The notes: generated by a model from the sequence alone, not told the origin. Shown: positions 40,137-50,055, counted from the stretch's first letter. The stretch: 64,000 bases of DNA from Pantoea sp. IMH (GCF_000599885.1 NZ_JFGT01000006.1:496001-560000); one strand, 5' to 3'. Made by a program: numbers and translations.

Positions 40137-40754
40137 ATGACGACGCTAACATTCTATAACACCCCGCTATCCGGTCACGGGCACAGGGTAAAATTACTGC
40201 TGACGATGCTGAATCTGCCCTATGAAGAAGTGGAAGCAGACGCTTCAGTACGAAAGACAGCGCGCTTTCTGGCACTGAATCCTCTCGGACAGATTCCTGT
40301 ACTGGTGGCGGGTGACACCACCATTGTTGACAGTAATGCCATCCTGCTGTGGTTAGTCAAACGTTATGCGCCAGAGAGCCACTGGCTGCCAAAAGATCTG
40401 CTGCAGGAAGTTGAGGTACACCGGTGGCTGGCGAAAGCGGCCGGCGAGATCCGCTACGGTGTGGCCTCTGCAAGGCTGATTAAGCAATTCTCAGTCCCCG
40501 AAAACTATGACTCCGCCCGCCTTGTCGCGGCAAAATTTCTGCCACAGATGGAACAGCACCTGGCCGGTAAACGCTGGCTGGCAGGTGAACAGGCCACGCT
40601 GGCCGACCTGGCCTGTTACGCTTACGTCGCCTGCGCACCGGAGGGCGGTATTTCTCTTGCGGAGTATCCCGCTATTTTATCCTGGCTAAAAAATGTCGAG
40701 GCGCTGCCGGGGTTCGTCGGTATCCCGACGCTGCCTTATCCGGATATGGGCTGA
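40137..40754 (+). CDS. Glutathione S-transferase family protein
   Basis: A 205-residue two-domain GST. The N-terminal thioredoxin fold has NTPLSGHGHRVKLLLTML with a possible catalytic Ser13, the cis-Pro motif QIPVL and VDSNAILLWL for glutathione binding. The helical C-terminal domain has the N-capping region LADLACYAYVACAPEGGISLAEYP. It differs from gstA and is closer to the soluble GSTs found next to LysR regulators. The ribosome site is AGAGGAG. The stop is 2 bp from the start of the next gene, so the two are one operon. Confidence 0.9.
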   Translation: MTTLTFYNTPLSGHGHRVKLLLTMLNLPYEEVEADASVRKTARFLALNPLGQIPVLVAGDTTIVDSNAILLWLVKRYAPESHWLPKDLLQEVEVHRWLAKAAGEIRYGVASARLIKQFSVPENYDSARLVAAKFLPQMEQHLAGKRWLAGEQATLADLACYAYVACAPEGGISLAEYPAILSWLKNVEALPGFVGIPTLPYPDMG

Positions 40755-40756
40755 TA

Positions 40757-41638
40757 ATGTTTCATCCCGGCGAAAGTGCCGCGCAGCAGCGGGCGGGTTA
40801 TGGCGAAGTGAAAGCCGCCATTTATTCCGCGATGCCTGACCAGCATCGCCAGTTCTTTGCCGGGCTGCGGACATTCTATCTGGCCGCATCAGGCGATGAT
40901 GGCTATCCGGTAGCAAGTCTGATGCAGGGGCAGCCGGGGTTTATCAGCACACCTGATGCTGGCGTACTGACCCTTTCCCATGCCTCGCTTCAGGAGGTTC
41001 CTTTATTCCCCTTACTGAAAACGGGCATGGCCATTGGGGGACTGGGCATTGATTTCTCAAACCGCAGGCGAAACCGGGTAAATGGCGTGGTGGGGAAGGT
41101 GAATGAAGAGGGCGTTGAACTTCGCGTGGAGGAAAGTTTCGGTAACTGCCCGAAATATATCCAGCGGCGCGAACTGCCGTTTGGTGCCCAGAAAGGCCAG
41201 GTCAGGCTGCAACGTCTGGAGGGGATTGATGCCGATGCCCGTTATCTTCTCGGCGCGGCAGATACTTTGTTTGTCGCCAGCGCCGCGCCCAGAAAGGATA
41301 ACGCAGGCGGCATGGATATCTCACACCGCGGTGGTATGCCAGGGTTTCTTTCGCTGGAACAGGGCAGGCTGAGAATTCCTGATTATACCGGTAATCGCTA
41401 TATGAATACCCTGGGGAACTTGCTGGTGGACCCACGTTGTGCACTGCTGATAATGGATTTTCAGCAGGGGGCGGCGTTACATATTCAGGGCAGAGCAAAG
41501 ATCGACTGGCAGACCGGACGGGGCCTGACCGAACGTTGCTGGTATGTGGAAATCGATAAAATCTGGCGCATACGCCAGCTCTTACCCCCCGCTGACCTCA
41601 GCGTTGAGTACGCAGATTCGTCACTTATGGCTGAGTGA
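40757..41638 (+). CDS. Pyridoxamine-phosphate-oxidase-like flavin-binding protein
   Basis: A 293-residue protein with two split-barrel flavin-binding regions of the PNPOx-like type (FYLAASGDDGYPVASLMQGQPGF and LFVASAAPRKDNAGGMDISHRGGMPGFLSL). The second matches the family seen fused to ferredoxin modules, but no Fe-S domain is present here. It follows the GST gene by 2 bp. A glutathione-linked redox detoxification role is inference from the pairing. It ends at a bidirectional terminator shared with dtpA. Confidence 0.85.
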   Translation: MFHPGESAAQQRAGYGEVKAAIYSAMPDQHRQFFAGLRTFYLAASGDDGYPVASLMQGQPGFISTPDAGVLTLSHASLQEVPLFPLLKTGMAIGGLGIDFSNRRRNRVNGVVGKVNEEGVELRVEESFGNCPKYIQRRELPFGAQKGQVRLQRLEGIDADARYLLGAADTLFVASAAPRKDNAGGMDISHRGGMPGFLSLEQGRLRIPDYTGNRYMNTLGNLLVDPRCALLIMDFQQGAALHIQGRAKIDWQTGRGLTERCWYVEIDKIWRIRQLLPPADLSVEYADSSLMAE

Positions 41639-41645
41639 GGAGAAT

Positions 41646-41677
41646 AAAAAAGGGCGACATCGCTGTCGCCCTTTTAC
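41646..41677. terminator. Bidirectional terminator before dtpA
   Basis: AAAAGGGCGAC and GTCGCCCTTTT pair around ATCGCT, with T-runs on both strands, between convergent genes. Confidence 0.92.
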
Positions 41678-41692
41678 GGTTAAGCAAGCTAG

Positions 41693-43186
41693 TTACGCTT
41701 TAGCGTTCTGGATATCAATTGCATCATCCTGCGTCATTCTGTTCAGCTTCGGCGCTGCCATCATCATCAGCAGGGCAATCACGCCCGTGGCGATACCGAT
41801 TTGCAGGAACACATCGCCGTAGACATGCAGAGAGAGCAGCGGATCGGTAATATCTTCCGGGACAGCCATCAGATTAGCGACCTTACCGGCGATCATCGCC
41901 GCGCCTGCGGTGGTGAGGAACCATGAACCCATGATAAAGCCCATCAGACGCTGCGGCACCAGCTGTGCCACCATCGCCAGGCCCAGGCCAGAGATCATCA
42001 GTTCACCGACGCTTTGCAGCGCGTAGCTGAGAATAAGCCAGTTAACGGAGACGATACCCAGGTCGCTGGCAAACTCTGCGCCCAGCGGCAGCACAAGGAA
42101 CGCACCAGAGCAGAGCACCATGCCCAGCGCAAACTTGTGCGGCATCGGCAAGCGGTCGCCCATCTTGTTATAGATAGCGGCCAGCAACGGGCTGAAAATC
42201 ATGATCCAGAACGGGTTGAGCGCCTGATACTGCTCAGGTTCGAAGGTAATGCCCAGAATGCTGTGTTCCACGTTGCGGATGGCAAAGAAATTCAGCGAGG
42301 TTGGCATCTGCATATAGAGCACAAAGAAGACCACTGCTTCAACCATCAGCAGGAAGGCCACAATCATTTTACGGCGCGCTGCACCCTGCATGGCGAAGGT
42401 TTCTTTGGCGAACACCAGTACGATACCAAGAGCGATGACGCCCAGCACGAGGCGGGCAATGCCCTGGTTATGCAGCAGCCAGGTCGCGAGCACGACCAGG
42501 GCAACAATTCCGACCAGCGTGGCGAAGAATTTGCCCATATGCAGCGGTTCAAAATCAGGTTTTGAGCCATATTGCTTCACCCATTTGCGGCAAACCATAA
42601 AGTTAACCAGGGTAATCAGCATTCCGACGAAGGAGAGCGCAAAGGCGGTGCTCCAGCCGTAATGCGCCGCAAGCCAGGGCGTCGCCAGCATGGAGATAAA
42701 AGAGCCGATGTTGATCGCCATGTAATACATGGTGAAAGCGCCATCCAGACGGGGGTCGTCTTTTTCGTAGCAGGTTGAGAGCAGGGCAGACGGGTTTGCT
42801 TTAAACAGACCATTACCGACGGCGATGGTGGCCATTCCCATATAGACCATTGCCACATCGTGACCCGACCAGGCAACCATCCCGTAGCCTGCGGCCAGCA
42901 CCAGCGTACCGAGCACGATAACGCGTTTGGTGCCAAGCACTTTGTCACCCAGCCAGCCGCCGATGGCCACCATGCCATAGACCAGTGCGCTGAAGGAGGA
43001 GAAGAGCGTGATAGATTCGGCTTCGGACATCCCCAGCATTTTAACCAGGTAGACCGCCATGATGCCCTGAAGGCCATAAAAGCCGAAACGTTCCCAAAGT
43101 TCGATTGAAAAGATCAGATAGAACGATTTGGGTTGCTTAAAAGCGTTGAGACTAGGTGTCTCAGGATGTTTGTTTGCAGTAGACAC
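41693..43186 (-). CDS. dtpA: Dipeptide/tripeptide:proton symporter DtpA
   Basis: A 497-residue inner-membrane POT-family transporter, close to E. coli DtpA/TppB (500). The proton-coupling motif [10 protein letters not shown] is in helix 1, with [13 protein letters not shown] after helix 2 and [19 protein letters not shown] in the middle. In E. coli the gene is OmpR-controlled and lies next to nth; here betIBA and accessory genes intervene. Confidence 0.97.
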   Translation of the reverse strand: MSTANKHPETPSLNAFKQPKSFYLIFSIELWERFGFYGLQGIMAVYLVKMLGMSEAESITLFSSFSALVYGMVAIGGWLGDKVLGTKRVIVLGTLVLAAGYGMVAWSGHDVAMVYMGMATIAVGNGLFKANPSALLSTCYEKDDPRLDGAFTMYYMAINIGSFISMLATPWLAAHYGWSTAFALSFVGMLITLVNFMVCRKWVKQYGSKPDFEPLHMGKFFATLVGIVALVVLATWLLHNQGIARLVLGVIALGIVLVFAKETFAMQGAARRKMIVAFLLMVEAVVFFVLYMQMPTSLNFFAIRNVEHSILGITFEPEQYQALNPFWIMIFSPLLAAIYNKMGDRLPMPHKFALGMVLCSGAFLVLPLGAEFASDLGIVSVNWLILSYALQSVGELMISGLGLAMVAQLVPQRLMGFIMGSWFLTTAGAAMIAGKVANLMAVPEDITDPLLSLHVYGDVFLQIGIATGVIALLMMMAAPKLNRMTQDDAIDIQNAKA

Positions 43187-43607
43187 TAATACCTCTGAAG
43201 TTCGTATCCTGGTTCGACATGATAATTAAGTCGCTGTCATACAAGGTGGGCATTCGCCGCATAGTAATAAGATGGGAAAAGCGGCGGTTAATTTCCCCCA
43301 TTCGGCGGCCTCAGGCAAGACTTTTTTCACTTTTTGTCAGGTGCGGGCGGCCTGGTGTTAATGGGAAGGTTCTTAATTGATAAATAGTATTTTATATTTT
43401 ATTAACACTCAAAAGCAGTGTTTTAAACCAAATAAATAGAAAGTAACCGATAAAAGTAGAGTTTGATGCTATGTTTGTGGGTGATAGGTAAAAATAATGG
43501 CAAAGGCAACTTTCGCGACACAACACACCAGATTGCGCGCTATTTAAGCGTTATATGGCTGTCTATTTCACACTTTCTGGTTTTATTTAGGTTCCAAAGG
43601 AGAAATA

Positions 43608-43623
43608 TGTGATTTATATCACG
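43608..43623. promoter_or_regulatory. CRP-like binding site
   Basis: TGTGATTTATATCACG fits the CRP half-site pair TGTGA-N6-TCACA at 9 of 10 positions. It lies 421 bp upstream of dtpA and 315 bp upstream of betI, so its target is uncertain. Confidence 0.6.
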
Positions 43624-43875
43624 CAAAGCGATCATATTACTGATTGAAAAATAACTATTTAACGCCTTTTCTACAAAACCTTAGTGAAAGTCCCGTCAAA
43701 GCCATTTCTGACAGCTTTTCGTAAAAAGAAATGTGCTTTTTGTAACATTCAACCCGCAAATTTGCTGCCTCCGACGGGTGTTGTTCAGCGTTTTTTTTTA
43801 ACTATTGCGCATTTTTTACGCTTATCAAGCCCACGGCCTCAGTTACCGGAAGTCCTGGCATGTTTATTTTTATTA

Positions 43876-43889
43876 ATTGAGCGTTCAAT
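43876..43889. promoter_or_regulatory. Candidate BetI operator
   Basis: ATTGAGCGTTCAAT is a near-perfect dyad (one mismatch from ATTGAACGTTCAAT), 49 bp before betI. A choline-responsive BetI dyad at this place is expected from betI autoregulation in E. coli. Confidence 0.6.
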
Positions 43890-43938
43890 ATAAAACAACT
43901 ATACTCACTCCTTTCTATCCGTTAAAACCGATGAAATC

Positions 43939-44535
43939 ATGCCAAAAGTAGGAATGAAAGCCATCCGTCAGGCGCAGCTGATCAACGCCACCCTGACCGT
44001 TATCGATCGCGTCGGCCTTGCCGAGGCCAGCCTGGCGCTGATCGCCAGAGAAGCGGGCGTCTCTACCGGGATCGTCAGCCATTACTTTGGTGATAAAAAT
44101 GGTCTGCTGGATGCCTGTATGCGCCAGATCCTCTATGACCTCTATCAGGCGGTAGAGCATCATCGGAAGCAGGCCGATAGCAGTGCGGAAGGGCAAATCC
44201 GGGCGATTATCGACGGCAATTTTGACGTTTCACAAATAGAAGCGCCGGTGCTGAAAACCTGGCTGGCGTTCTGGACTAACAGTCTGCATCAGCCAGACCT
44301 TAATCGCCTGCAGCGGATTAATGACCGTCGTCTCTATTCAAATCTGACGGCACAGTTTGCCCGCGTCATGCCGGTTCAGGCGGCGCGCGATGCTGGCGCC
44401 AGTATGGCGGCGCTTATTGATGGGCTCTGGCTACGAATGACGCTGGCGCCGCAGCCAATGGCGCAGGGAATCGAAGATGCCCGCAGCCTTTGCTACCAGA
44501 ATCTCGCGCGGTGGCTTATTGACACCGCACACTAA
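43939..44535 (+). CDS. betI: Choline-responsive repressor BetI
   Basis: A 198-residue TetR-family regulator of glycine betaine synthesis. It begins MPKVGMKAIRQAQLINATL as in E. coli (MPKLGMQSIRRRQLIDATL). The helix-turn-helix is LIAREAGVSTGIVSHYFGDKNGLLDA. Repression is relieved by choline. It is followed 16 bp later by betB, with AAGGAGG in the spacer. Confidence 0.95.
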   Translation: MPKVGMKAIRQAQLINATLTVIDRVGLAEASLALIAREAGVSTGIVSHYFGDKNGLLDACMRQILYDLYQAVEHHRKQADSSAEGQIRAIIDGNFDVSQIEAPVLKTWLAFWTNSLHQPDLNRLQRINDRRLYSNLTAQFARVMPVQAARDAGASMAALIDGLWLRMTLAPQPMAQGIEDARSLCYQNLARWLIDTAH

Positions 44536-44551
44536 TCCTTAAGGAGGAGAC

Positions 44552-46018
44552 ATGGCAGATATGCAACGCCGTGGACTTTACATCAATGGCCGCGAAGAAG
44601 CCGGTCATGGCGACACATTCACCACGATCAACCCTGCTAACGGAGAGGTCCTGGCAGAGATCACCGCTGCCAGCCAGCAGGATATCGATCGTGCGGTTGC
44701 CTCAGCCCAGGCTGGGCAGCGCATCTGGCGCAGCTACACGCCGGTTGAACGCAGCCGGGTACTGCTGAAAGCCGTCGCGCTGCTGCGTGAACGCAATCAG
44801 TCGCTGGCGGAGCTGGAAACGGCTGACACCGGTAAGCCCATCAGCGAGACGGCTTATGTCGATATCGTGACCGGTGCCGACGTGCTGGAATATTACGCGG
44901 GGCTGGCGGTGGCAGTGGAAGGTGAGTCGATTCCGCTGCGGGAAAGCGCGCTGGTTTATACCCGTCGCGAACCGCTTGGCGTGTGCGCTGGCATCGGCGC
45001 CTGGAACTATCCAATCCAGATCGCGCTCTGGAAAAGCGCTCCAGCGCTTGCTACTGGCAATGCGATGATTTTTAAGCCCAGCGAGGTGACGCCGCTAAGC
45101 GCGCTTGAGCTGGCAAAAATTTACACCGAAGCGGGACTGCCCGATGGCGTCTTTAACGTTGTTCAGGGCGCCGCCGCTACCGGGCAGGGACTGAGCCAGC
45201 ATCCGGATATCGCGAAAGTCTCTTTCACCGGCGAGGTGAATACCGGTAAACGCGTGATGGCCGATGCGGCGCTGGCGAATCTTAAGTCTGTGACCATGGA
45301 GCTGGGCGGCAAATCCCCGCTGATTATTTTTGAAGATGCGGAGCTTGAGCGTGCGGTTGACGGCGCGATGATGGCCAACTTCTACAGCAGTGGTCAGGTC
45401 TGTACTAACGGTACGCGCGTTTTTGTGCATCGTTCACTGCTTTCGGCCTTTGAGCAGCGCCTGCAGGAAAAAATGGCGGGTATCAGGTGCGGTGACCCGC
45501 GCGATCCTGACGTCAACTTCGGGCCGCTGGTCAGTGAAGCGCATTGCCAGAAAGTCGTTTCTTATCTGGACATAGGTAAAGAAGAGGGCGCCCGACTGCT
45601 TTCGGGCGGTGGTCGTATCACGGAAGGCGCAATGGCAAAAGGCTATTACGTTGAGCCGACCGCTTTCACCGATTGCCACGACGGCATGCGCATCGTGCAG
45701 GAAGAGATCTTTGGTCCGGTGATGAGCATTCTGGCGTTTGATGACGAGCAGGAGGTGATTGCCCGCGCCAATGATACGCACTATGGCCTGGCCGCTGGCG
45801 TATTCACCACATCGCTTAATCGCGCTCATCGCGTGATCCATCAACTGGAAGCGGGTATTTGCTGGGTCAACAGCTGGGGCGAGTCGCCGGCGCCGATGCC
45901 GGTTGGGGGATACAAGCAGTCGGGCGTTGGCCGTGAAAACGGACTAGAAACCCTGCATCACTACACGCGTACCAAATCGGTGCTGATTGAAATGGGCGAC
46001 TATCCGTCCGCATTCTGA
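44552..46018 (+). CDS. betB: Betaine aldehyde dehydrogenase BetB
   Basis: A 488-residue NAD(P)-dependent aldehyde dehydrogenase converting betaine aldehyde to glycine betaine. The catalytic pair is Glu250 ([10 protein letters not shown]) and Cys284 ([14 protein letters not shown]); the cofactor motif [11 protein letters not shown] and WNYPIQ region are intact. A ribosome site (AAGGAGG) lies 7 bases upstream. A GC-rich hairpin separates it from betA. Confidence 0.96.
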   Translation: MADMQRRGLYINGREEAGHGDTFTTINPANGEVLAEITAASQQDIDRAVASAQAGQRIWRSYTPVERSRVLLKAVALLRERNQSLAELETADTGKPISETAYVDIVTGADVLEYYAGLAVAVEGESIPLRESALVYTRREPLGVCAGIGAWNYPIQIALWKSAPALATGNAMIFKPSEVTPLSALELAKIYTEAGLPDGVFNVVQGAAATGQGLSQHPDIAKVSFTGEVNTGKRVMADAALANLKSVTMELGGKSPLIIFEDAELERAVDGAMMANFYSSGQVCTNGTRVFVHRSLLSAFEQRLQEKMAGIRCGDPRDPDVNFGPLVSEAHCQKVVSYLDIGKEEGARLLSGGGRITEGAMAKGYYVEPTAFTDCHDGMRIVQEEIFGPVMSILAFDDEQEVIARANDTHYGLAAGVFTTSLNRAHRVIHQLEAGICWVNSWGESPAPMPVGGYKQSGVGRENGLETLHHYTRTKSVLIEMGDYPSAF

Positions 46019-46024
46019 GTAATG

Positions 46025-46046
46025 GCCGCGGCGCTTACGCCGCGGC
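46025..46046 (+). repeat. Perfect GC-rich hairpin between betB and betA
   Basis: GCCGCGGCG and CGCCGCGGC form a 9-bp all-G/C stem with loop CTTA. It lies 4 bases upstream of the betA ribosome site TGGAGG and lacks a U-run. It may stabilise the upstream mRNA or modulate betA translation. Confidence 0.75.
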
Positions 46047-46060
46047 GTTCTGGAGGTTTA

Positions 46061-47731
46061 ATGCAGAAATTCGACTACATCATTATTGGCGCGGGGTCCG
46101 CTGGAAACGTGCTGGCAACGCGCCTGACTGAGGATGCTGACGTATCGGTACTGTTACTGGAAGCGGGCGGGAAAGATCACCGCTGGGACTTTCGTACCCA
46201 AATGCCAGCCGCTTTAGCCTGGCCCCTGCAGGGCAAACGCTATAACTGGGCCTTTGAAACGGACCCGGAGCCAAATATGAATAACCGCCGCATGGAATGT
46301 GGTCGCGGTAAAGGCCTTGGCGGCTCGTCGCTGATCAACGGAATGTGTTACGTGCGCGGAAACGCGATGGATTATGATCACTGGGCCAGCAAACCGGGCC
46401 TGGAAAACTGGTCCTATCTCCACTGTCTGCCGTATTTCCGCAAAGCGGAAAAACGTGATGTGGGAGAAAACGATTACCATGGCGGCGACGGCTATCTGAG
46501 TGTTACCACCTCAAAATCGGGTAATAATCCGCTTTTCCGCGCTTTCATTGATGCGGCAAAGGAAGCCGGACATCATGAAACCGACGATCTTAACGGCTAT
46601 CGTCAGGACGGCTTCGGGCCAATGGACCGGACGGTCACCGCGCAGGGACGTCGTTCCAGTACCGCACGGGGCTATCTGGACGTTGCCAAACAGCGTCCTA
46701 ATCTGACCATTATCACCCATGCCCAGACTGACCGTATCCTGTTTACCGGTAAAACCGCCACCGGCGTATGCTGGCTTCGCCAGGGTCGTGAGGAGCGTGC
46801 GGAAGCGACGCGGGAAGTGTTGCTGTGTGCAGGTGCCATCGCTTCGCCGCAGATCCTGCAACGTTCAGGCGTAGGTCCGGCAGAGTGGCTGCAGGAACTC
46901 GATATTGACGTGGTGCATGCGCTGCCGGGCGTGGGGCGTAATCTTCAGGATCACCTGGAAGTTTATATGCAGTTTCGCTGTAAAAAGCCGGTCAGCCTCT
47001 ATCCGGCGCTGAAGCTATGGAATCAGCCCGCCATTGGTGCAGAATGGCTCTTTAAGGGAACCGGCACTGGCGCCAGCAATCAGTTTGAAGCGGGCGGGTT
47101 TATCCGCAGCGACGATAAGCCGGACTGGCCCGATTTGCAGTACCATTTTCTGCCGGTGGCGATTAACTACAACGGCAGCAGCCCGGTAAAAGAGCACGGT
47201 TTCCAGGCGCACGTTGGCCCGATGCGCTCAATGAGCCGTGGACGTGTGAAGCTGACTTCAAAGCACCCTGCTGCCGCACCGTCGATTTTCTTCAATTACA
47301 TGTCTGAAGAGCGTGACTGGGAAGAATTCCGCAACGCGGTGCGTCTGACCCGTGAAATCATGCGGCAGCCTGCGCTGGCCGACTACTGCGGTGAAGAAAT
47401 CCAGCCAGGCATTGCAGTGCAGAGCGATGAAGAAATCGATGCATTCATCCGCGATCATGCTGAAACTGCTTACCATCCATGCGGAAGCTGTGCGATGGGC
47501 AGCGATGAGATGGCGGTAGTGGATGCGCAGGGCCGCGTACATGGCATGCAGAATCTGCGCGTGGTGGATGCCTCGATTATGCCGCAGATCACTACCGGGA
47601 ATCTGAATGCGCCAACGGTGATGATCGCCGAGAAGATGGCGGATTTGATCCGGGGTAAAACGCCGTTAACCGTCTCAAAAGCAGATTATTACCAGCTTCA
47701 GCGGGAAAAAATGGAAGCTGGTCAGGCTTAA
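46061..47731 (+). CDS. betA: Choline dehydrogenase BetA
   Basis: A 556-residue GMC-family FAD enzyme, same length as E. coli BetA, oxidising choline to betaine aldehyde at the membrane. It has the N-terminal dinucleotide motif [15 protein letters not shown], the GMC signatures [20 protein letters not shown] and [15 protein letters not shown], and the catalytic His region [16 protein letters not shown] chose the ATG at 46061 with TGGAGG upstream over a frame opening at 46022. Confidence 0.96.
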   Translation: MQKFDYIIIGAGSAGNVLATRLTEDADVSVLLLEAGGKDHRWDFRTQMPAALAWPLQGKRYNWAFETDPEPNMNNRRMECGRGKGLGGSSLINGMCYVRGNAMDYDHWASKPGLENWSYLHCLPYFRKAEKRDVGENDYHGGDGYLSVTTSKSGNNPLFRAFIDAAKEAGHHETDDLNGYRQDGFGPMDRTVTAQGRRSSTARGYLDVAKQRPNLTIITHAQTDRILFTGKTATGVCWLRQGREERAEATREVLLCAGAIASPQILQRSGVGPAEWLQELDIDVVHALPGVGRNLQDHLEVYMQFRCKKPVSLYPALKLWNQPAIGAEWLFKGTGTGASNQFEAGGFIRSDDKPDWPDLQYHFLPVAINYNGSSPVKEHGFQAHVGPMRSMSRGRVKLTSKHPAAAPSIFFNYMSEERDWEEFRNAVRLTREIMRQPALADYCGEEIQPGIAVQSDEEIDAFIRDHAETAYHPCGSCAMGSDEMAVVDAQGRVHGMQNLRVVDASIMPQITTGNLNAPTVMIAEKMADLIRGKTPLTVSKADYYQLQREKMEAGQA

Positions 47732-47790
47732 CGTTTCCCTGCTGGGCAAGCCGGGTTTCACTGACAGACAACGTTGACGCCTGTGGGCGA

Positions 47791-47888
47791 TGATAAGTGG
47801 ACAGATAAGCCGGGTCTCTGCCGCAGGGAGGCGGCAGCGAAGCCTCCAGGGAGGGATTCACGGCGTCCCGGTGTTCTGCCACTTATCA
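47791..47888. repeat. 98-bp element with terminal inverted repeats
   Basis: TGATAAGTGG at the left end is exactly inverted at the right end (CCACTTATCA), and pairing continues with CAGA/TCTG after a one-base bulge. Inside, GCCGCAGGGAGGCGGC and GCCTCCAGGGAGGGATT show more self-complementary G/C blocks. It looks like a small palindromic intergenic repeat or MITE rather than a gene. Confidence 0.55.
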
Positions 47889-47943
47889 GAGCCGGTCCCC
47901 GGAGCTGCATTGTTCGTTCGGCAGTGAGGTAAAGCCGCTTCAG

Positions 47944-48069
47944 GCTCGTGGCAAAGCTGAAGGCGTTGCCTGTAACGCGTGCGTCGTAAAAACCTCCTCC
48001 CGACTCACCTCACCCAATCTTCGGTCGCTGTAAGATCGTGCAAAAGCTGAAGGCGTTGCCTGTAACACG
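47944..48069. repeat. Pair of 36-bp direct repeats, 90-bp period
   Basis: Copies at 47944-47979 and 48034-48069 match at 32 of 36 positions; the core AAAGCTGAAGGCGTTGCCTG continues TAAC in both. The start-to-start distance is exactly 90 bp. The minus-strand translation repeats LQATPSA, but I consider this a DNA repeat, not a protein. Confidence 0.75.
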
Positions 48070-48366
48070 GACACGCCGTAAATAAATCCCCCAATGCCCA
48101 AATCGCACGTCTCTGCACCCGACAGTTCACAGAACCGCTCAACAACTCCCACCGCCAGGCATTCAGGCTTACTGGATAAAGATAATTAATAAGTTATGTA
48201 TCCGGCTGGCGCATTCCGCCTTTATGTATACAAACCACTCAATATGGTAAATGCCGTTCAGATCATATGATAAATAAGGTGAACCCTAAGAGTTGCAATA
48301 ATTACAGGATTCACTGCCTGGTAGCACTTTGCCAGCGGTCAGATTACTTCAATTTGGAACCTGCAA

Positions 48367-49815
48367 ATGACCGATATCGCATCACTTCTAAGCAACTGCC
48401 CGGCACGGGAAATTGGCGAGGCCATTGCGGCCGGTAAAATAACCTCCGTTGAAGCGACTCAATGGTATCTGAACCGGATAGAAGCGCTAAATAATGGGAC
48501 TGGTGGCATCAACTGCGTCCGCAGCATTTCACCCATTGCCCTTGAGGAAGCCAGCCGCGCTGATGCCGAACTTGCTGCCGGAGAGTCAAGAGGGCCACTG
48601 CATGGTGTGCCCTATCTGGTAAAAGATAACGTGTTTACCGTTGATGGCAGCTTCGCCTCTGCCGGATGCCGGGCGCTGGCTGAATTTATACCGCCCTATG
48701 AGGCCACGGTAGTTGTCCGCCTGCGCGAGGCGGGCGCCGTGCTGTTAGGTAAAACCAATCTGACAGAATTTGCGGATTTCGTCTCTGACACGATGCCATC
48801 AGAATTTAGCGGCGCTGGCGGCGTCGTGCGTAATCCGTTGGGGGGGCAGTATGGCCGGGGGCAGGGATCGAGCGTGGGATCAGCGGCAGCCGTGGTGGCG
48901 GGGTTTTGTGCTTTCGCAATCGGGTCTGAAACGCAAAACTCATTGCAGGCACCCGCTATTCACAGCTCACTCGTCGGCTTTAAGCCGACAGTGGGACGCG
49001 TGAGCCGGCACGGTTTGATTCCGCTGGTCCCAAGTCAGGACTCCCCGGGGCCGCTCACCCGCACGGTAGACGATGCTGCACTTATCTATCAGGCGATCGT
49101 GGGTGCCGATATGAAAGACACAGCAACGCTTGCCGCTTTCGCCAACGCCCCCTGGTCTGGCGAGACGCTAAAGGGATTGCGGATAGGCGTGCCGCGTCGG
49201 TTTATCGCCGATAGCGCGCTTACAGAAAGCCGGAAAGCGGTTTTTGAGCGCGCTCTGGCCTCACTGGCGCTGTCGGGTGCCACCATTGTCGACCCCTGCG
49301 ATCTGCCGGCTGCGGAACAGCTCAATGAAGTGCGATCCTGCGTTTTTCGTGCTGAGTTCAAAGCAAGCCTTAACAGCTTACTGACAACGCTTCGCCCCTG
49401 TGGCATGCATTCAATGAACGATATTATCAGCTGGAATCACGCCCATCCTGAAGCTATTCCTTACGGACAGTCTCTTCTCGGGGCCGCTAACGCCTCGCCG
49501 GACGTCCGTTCGCAGCAGTATATTGAAGACCGCCAGCGTGATATTGCACTGAGCCTTGATGCCGGTATCCTGGCCGCGATGAAGGCTGGCAGAGCGGATA
49601 TCCTGCTTTCGCCTATGGCAGCCGCGGCCAAATGTACTGGCAAAGCGGGTGCGCCAGTGGTGGCTCTCCCTGTTGGTCAGGACGCAGAAGGCCTACCCTT
49701 TGGCATAACGCTTTTCTCGGCACCGGGGCACGATAATGCCGTGCTAGAGATAGCAGGTGCAATTGAACGTGTTATTGGAAAACGGCTTCAGCCCACATTT
49801 GACGATATCCGGTAG
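48367..49815 (+). CDS. Amidase signature family hydrolase
   Basis: A 482-residue amidase with an apparently complete Ser-cisSer-Lys triad: Lys86 in YLVKDN, Ser168 in GQGSSVGSAAAV and Ser192 in SETQNSLQAPA; spacing between the two serines is the usual 24 residues. The glycine-rich stretch deviates from the common GGSSGGSA and DTGGSIRIPA patterns (VGS, QNSLQAPA), so substrate range may be unusual. There is no signal peptide. It stands alone between repeats and small ORFs; the substrate cannot be told from sequence. Confidence 0.88.
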   Translation: MTDIASLLSNCPAREIGEAIAAGKITSVEATQWYLNRIEALNNGTGGINCVRSISPIALEEASRADAELAAGESRGPLHGVPYLVKDNVFTVDGSFASAGCRALAEFIPPYEATVVVRLREAGAVLLGKTNLTEFADFVSDTMPSEFSGAGGVVRNPLGGQYGRGQGSSVGSAAAVVAGFCAFAIGSETQNSLQAPAIHSSLVGFKPTVGRVSRHGLIPLVPSQDSPGPLTRTVDDAALIYQAIVGADMKDTATLAAFANAPWSGETLKGLRIGVPRRFIADSALTESRKAVFERALASLALSGATIVDPCDLPAAEQLNEVRSCVFRAEFKASLNSLLTTLRPCGMHSMNDIISWNHAHPEAIPYGQSLLGAANASPDVRSQQYIEDRQRDIALSLDAGILAAMKAGRADILLSPMAAAAKCTGKAGAPVVALPVGQDAEGLPFGITLFSAPGHDNAVLEIAGAIERVIGKRLQPTFDDIR

Positions 49816-49869
49816 GCCCGCTCTTTCAGCCAGAACGAATGTCACCTGAGCGCCGCTGTTGATGCGGCC

Positions 49870-50046
49870 TTATCGTCGGCTTTTTCTGTCCAGCGCTTTA
49901 CCCGACAGGGTGACCATAAATAATGCCAGAGCAGTCAGGACGATAATTGCTTTCAGACCCTCCAGCATTACGCTGCTGCAATGTACCAGCGCCAGGCCCG
50001 TAGCCGCTACCGCTTTCACGAGCGGTGAAGTAGTACTCGTCAACAT
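49870..50046 (-). CDS. Putative 58-residue single-span membrane protein
   Basis: A frame of 59 codons begins MLTSTTSPLVKAVAATG and contains one strong hydrophobic helix (about residues 33-48, AIIVLTALALFMVTLS) followed by a basic tail (GKALDRKSRR). An AAGGA ribosome site lies 6 bases upstream of the ATG. It is just downstream of, and in the same direction as, two small secreted proteins, with a 9-bp gap. I recognise no family. Confidence 0.6.
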   Translation of the reverse strand: MLTSTTSPLVKAVAATGLALVHCSSVMLEGLKAIIVLTALALFMVTLSGKALDRKSRR

Positions 50047-50055
50047 ACTATGTCC

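Larger units (their letters stand above)
43187..43938. other. Divergent region between dtpA and betI
   Basis: This 752-bp, A/T-rich gap contains the leaders of dtpA and betI, a CRP-like dyad (43608) and a BetI-like operator (43876). A 69-codon frame at 43684-43893 has no ribosome site or recognisable product and is not called. No betT is present, though in E. coli betT lies divergent from betI. Confidence 0.6.
47732..48366. other. Gene-free repeat-bearing region after betA
   Basis: 635 bp without a credible gene. It contains a 98-bp element bounded by 10-bp inverted repeats (47791-47888) and two copies of a 36-bp direct repeat (47944-47979, 48034-48069). Short frames across these repeats (47592-47882 and 47940-48152, minus) look spurious. 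From 48175 the sequence becomes A/T-rich and probably holds the amidase promoter. Confidence 0.6.

Noticed and set aside
40042..40275. N-terminal extension of the LysR gene
   Set aside because: The 78 extra codons have no LysR similarity and cross the divergent promoter region into the GST gene.
43684..43893. 69-codon plus-strand frame upstream of betI
   Set aside because: No ribosome site, odd composition, and it lies in A/T-rich regulatory DNA.
47592..48152. Minus-strand frames after betA (96 and 70 codons)
   Set aside because: They run through the palindromic element and the direct repeats; the repeated LQATPSA reflects DNA repeats, not a protein family.
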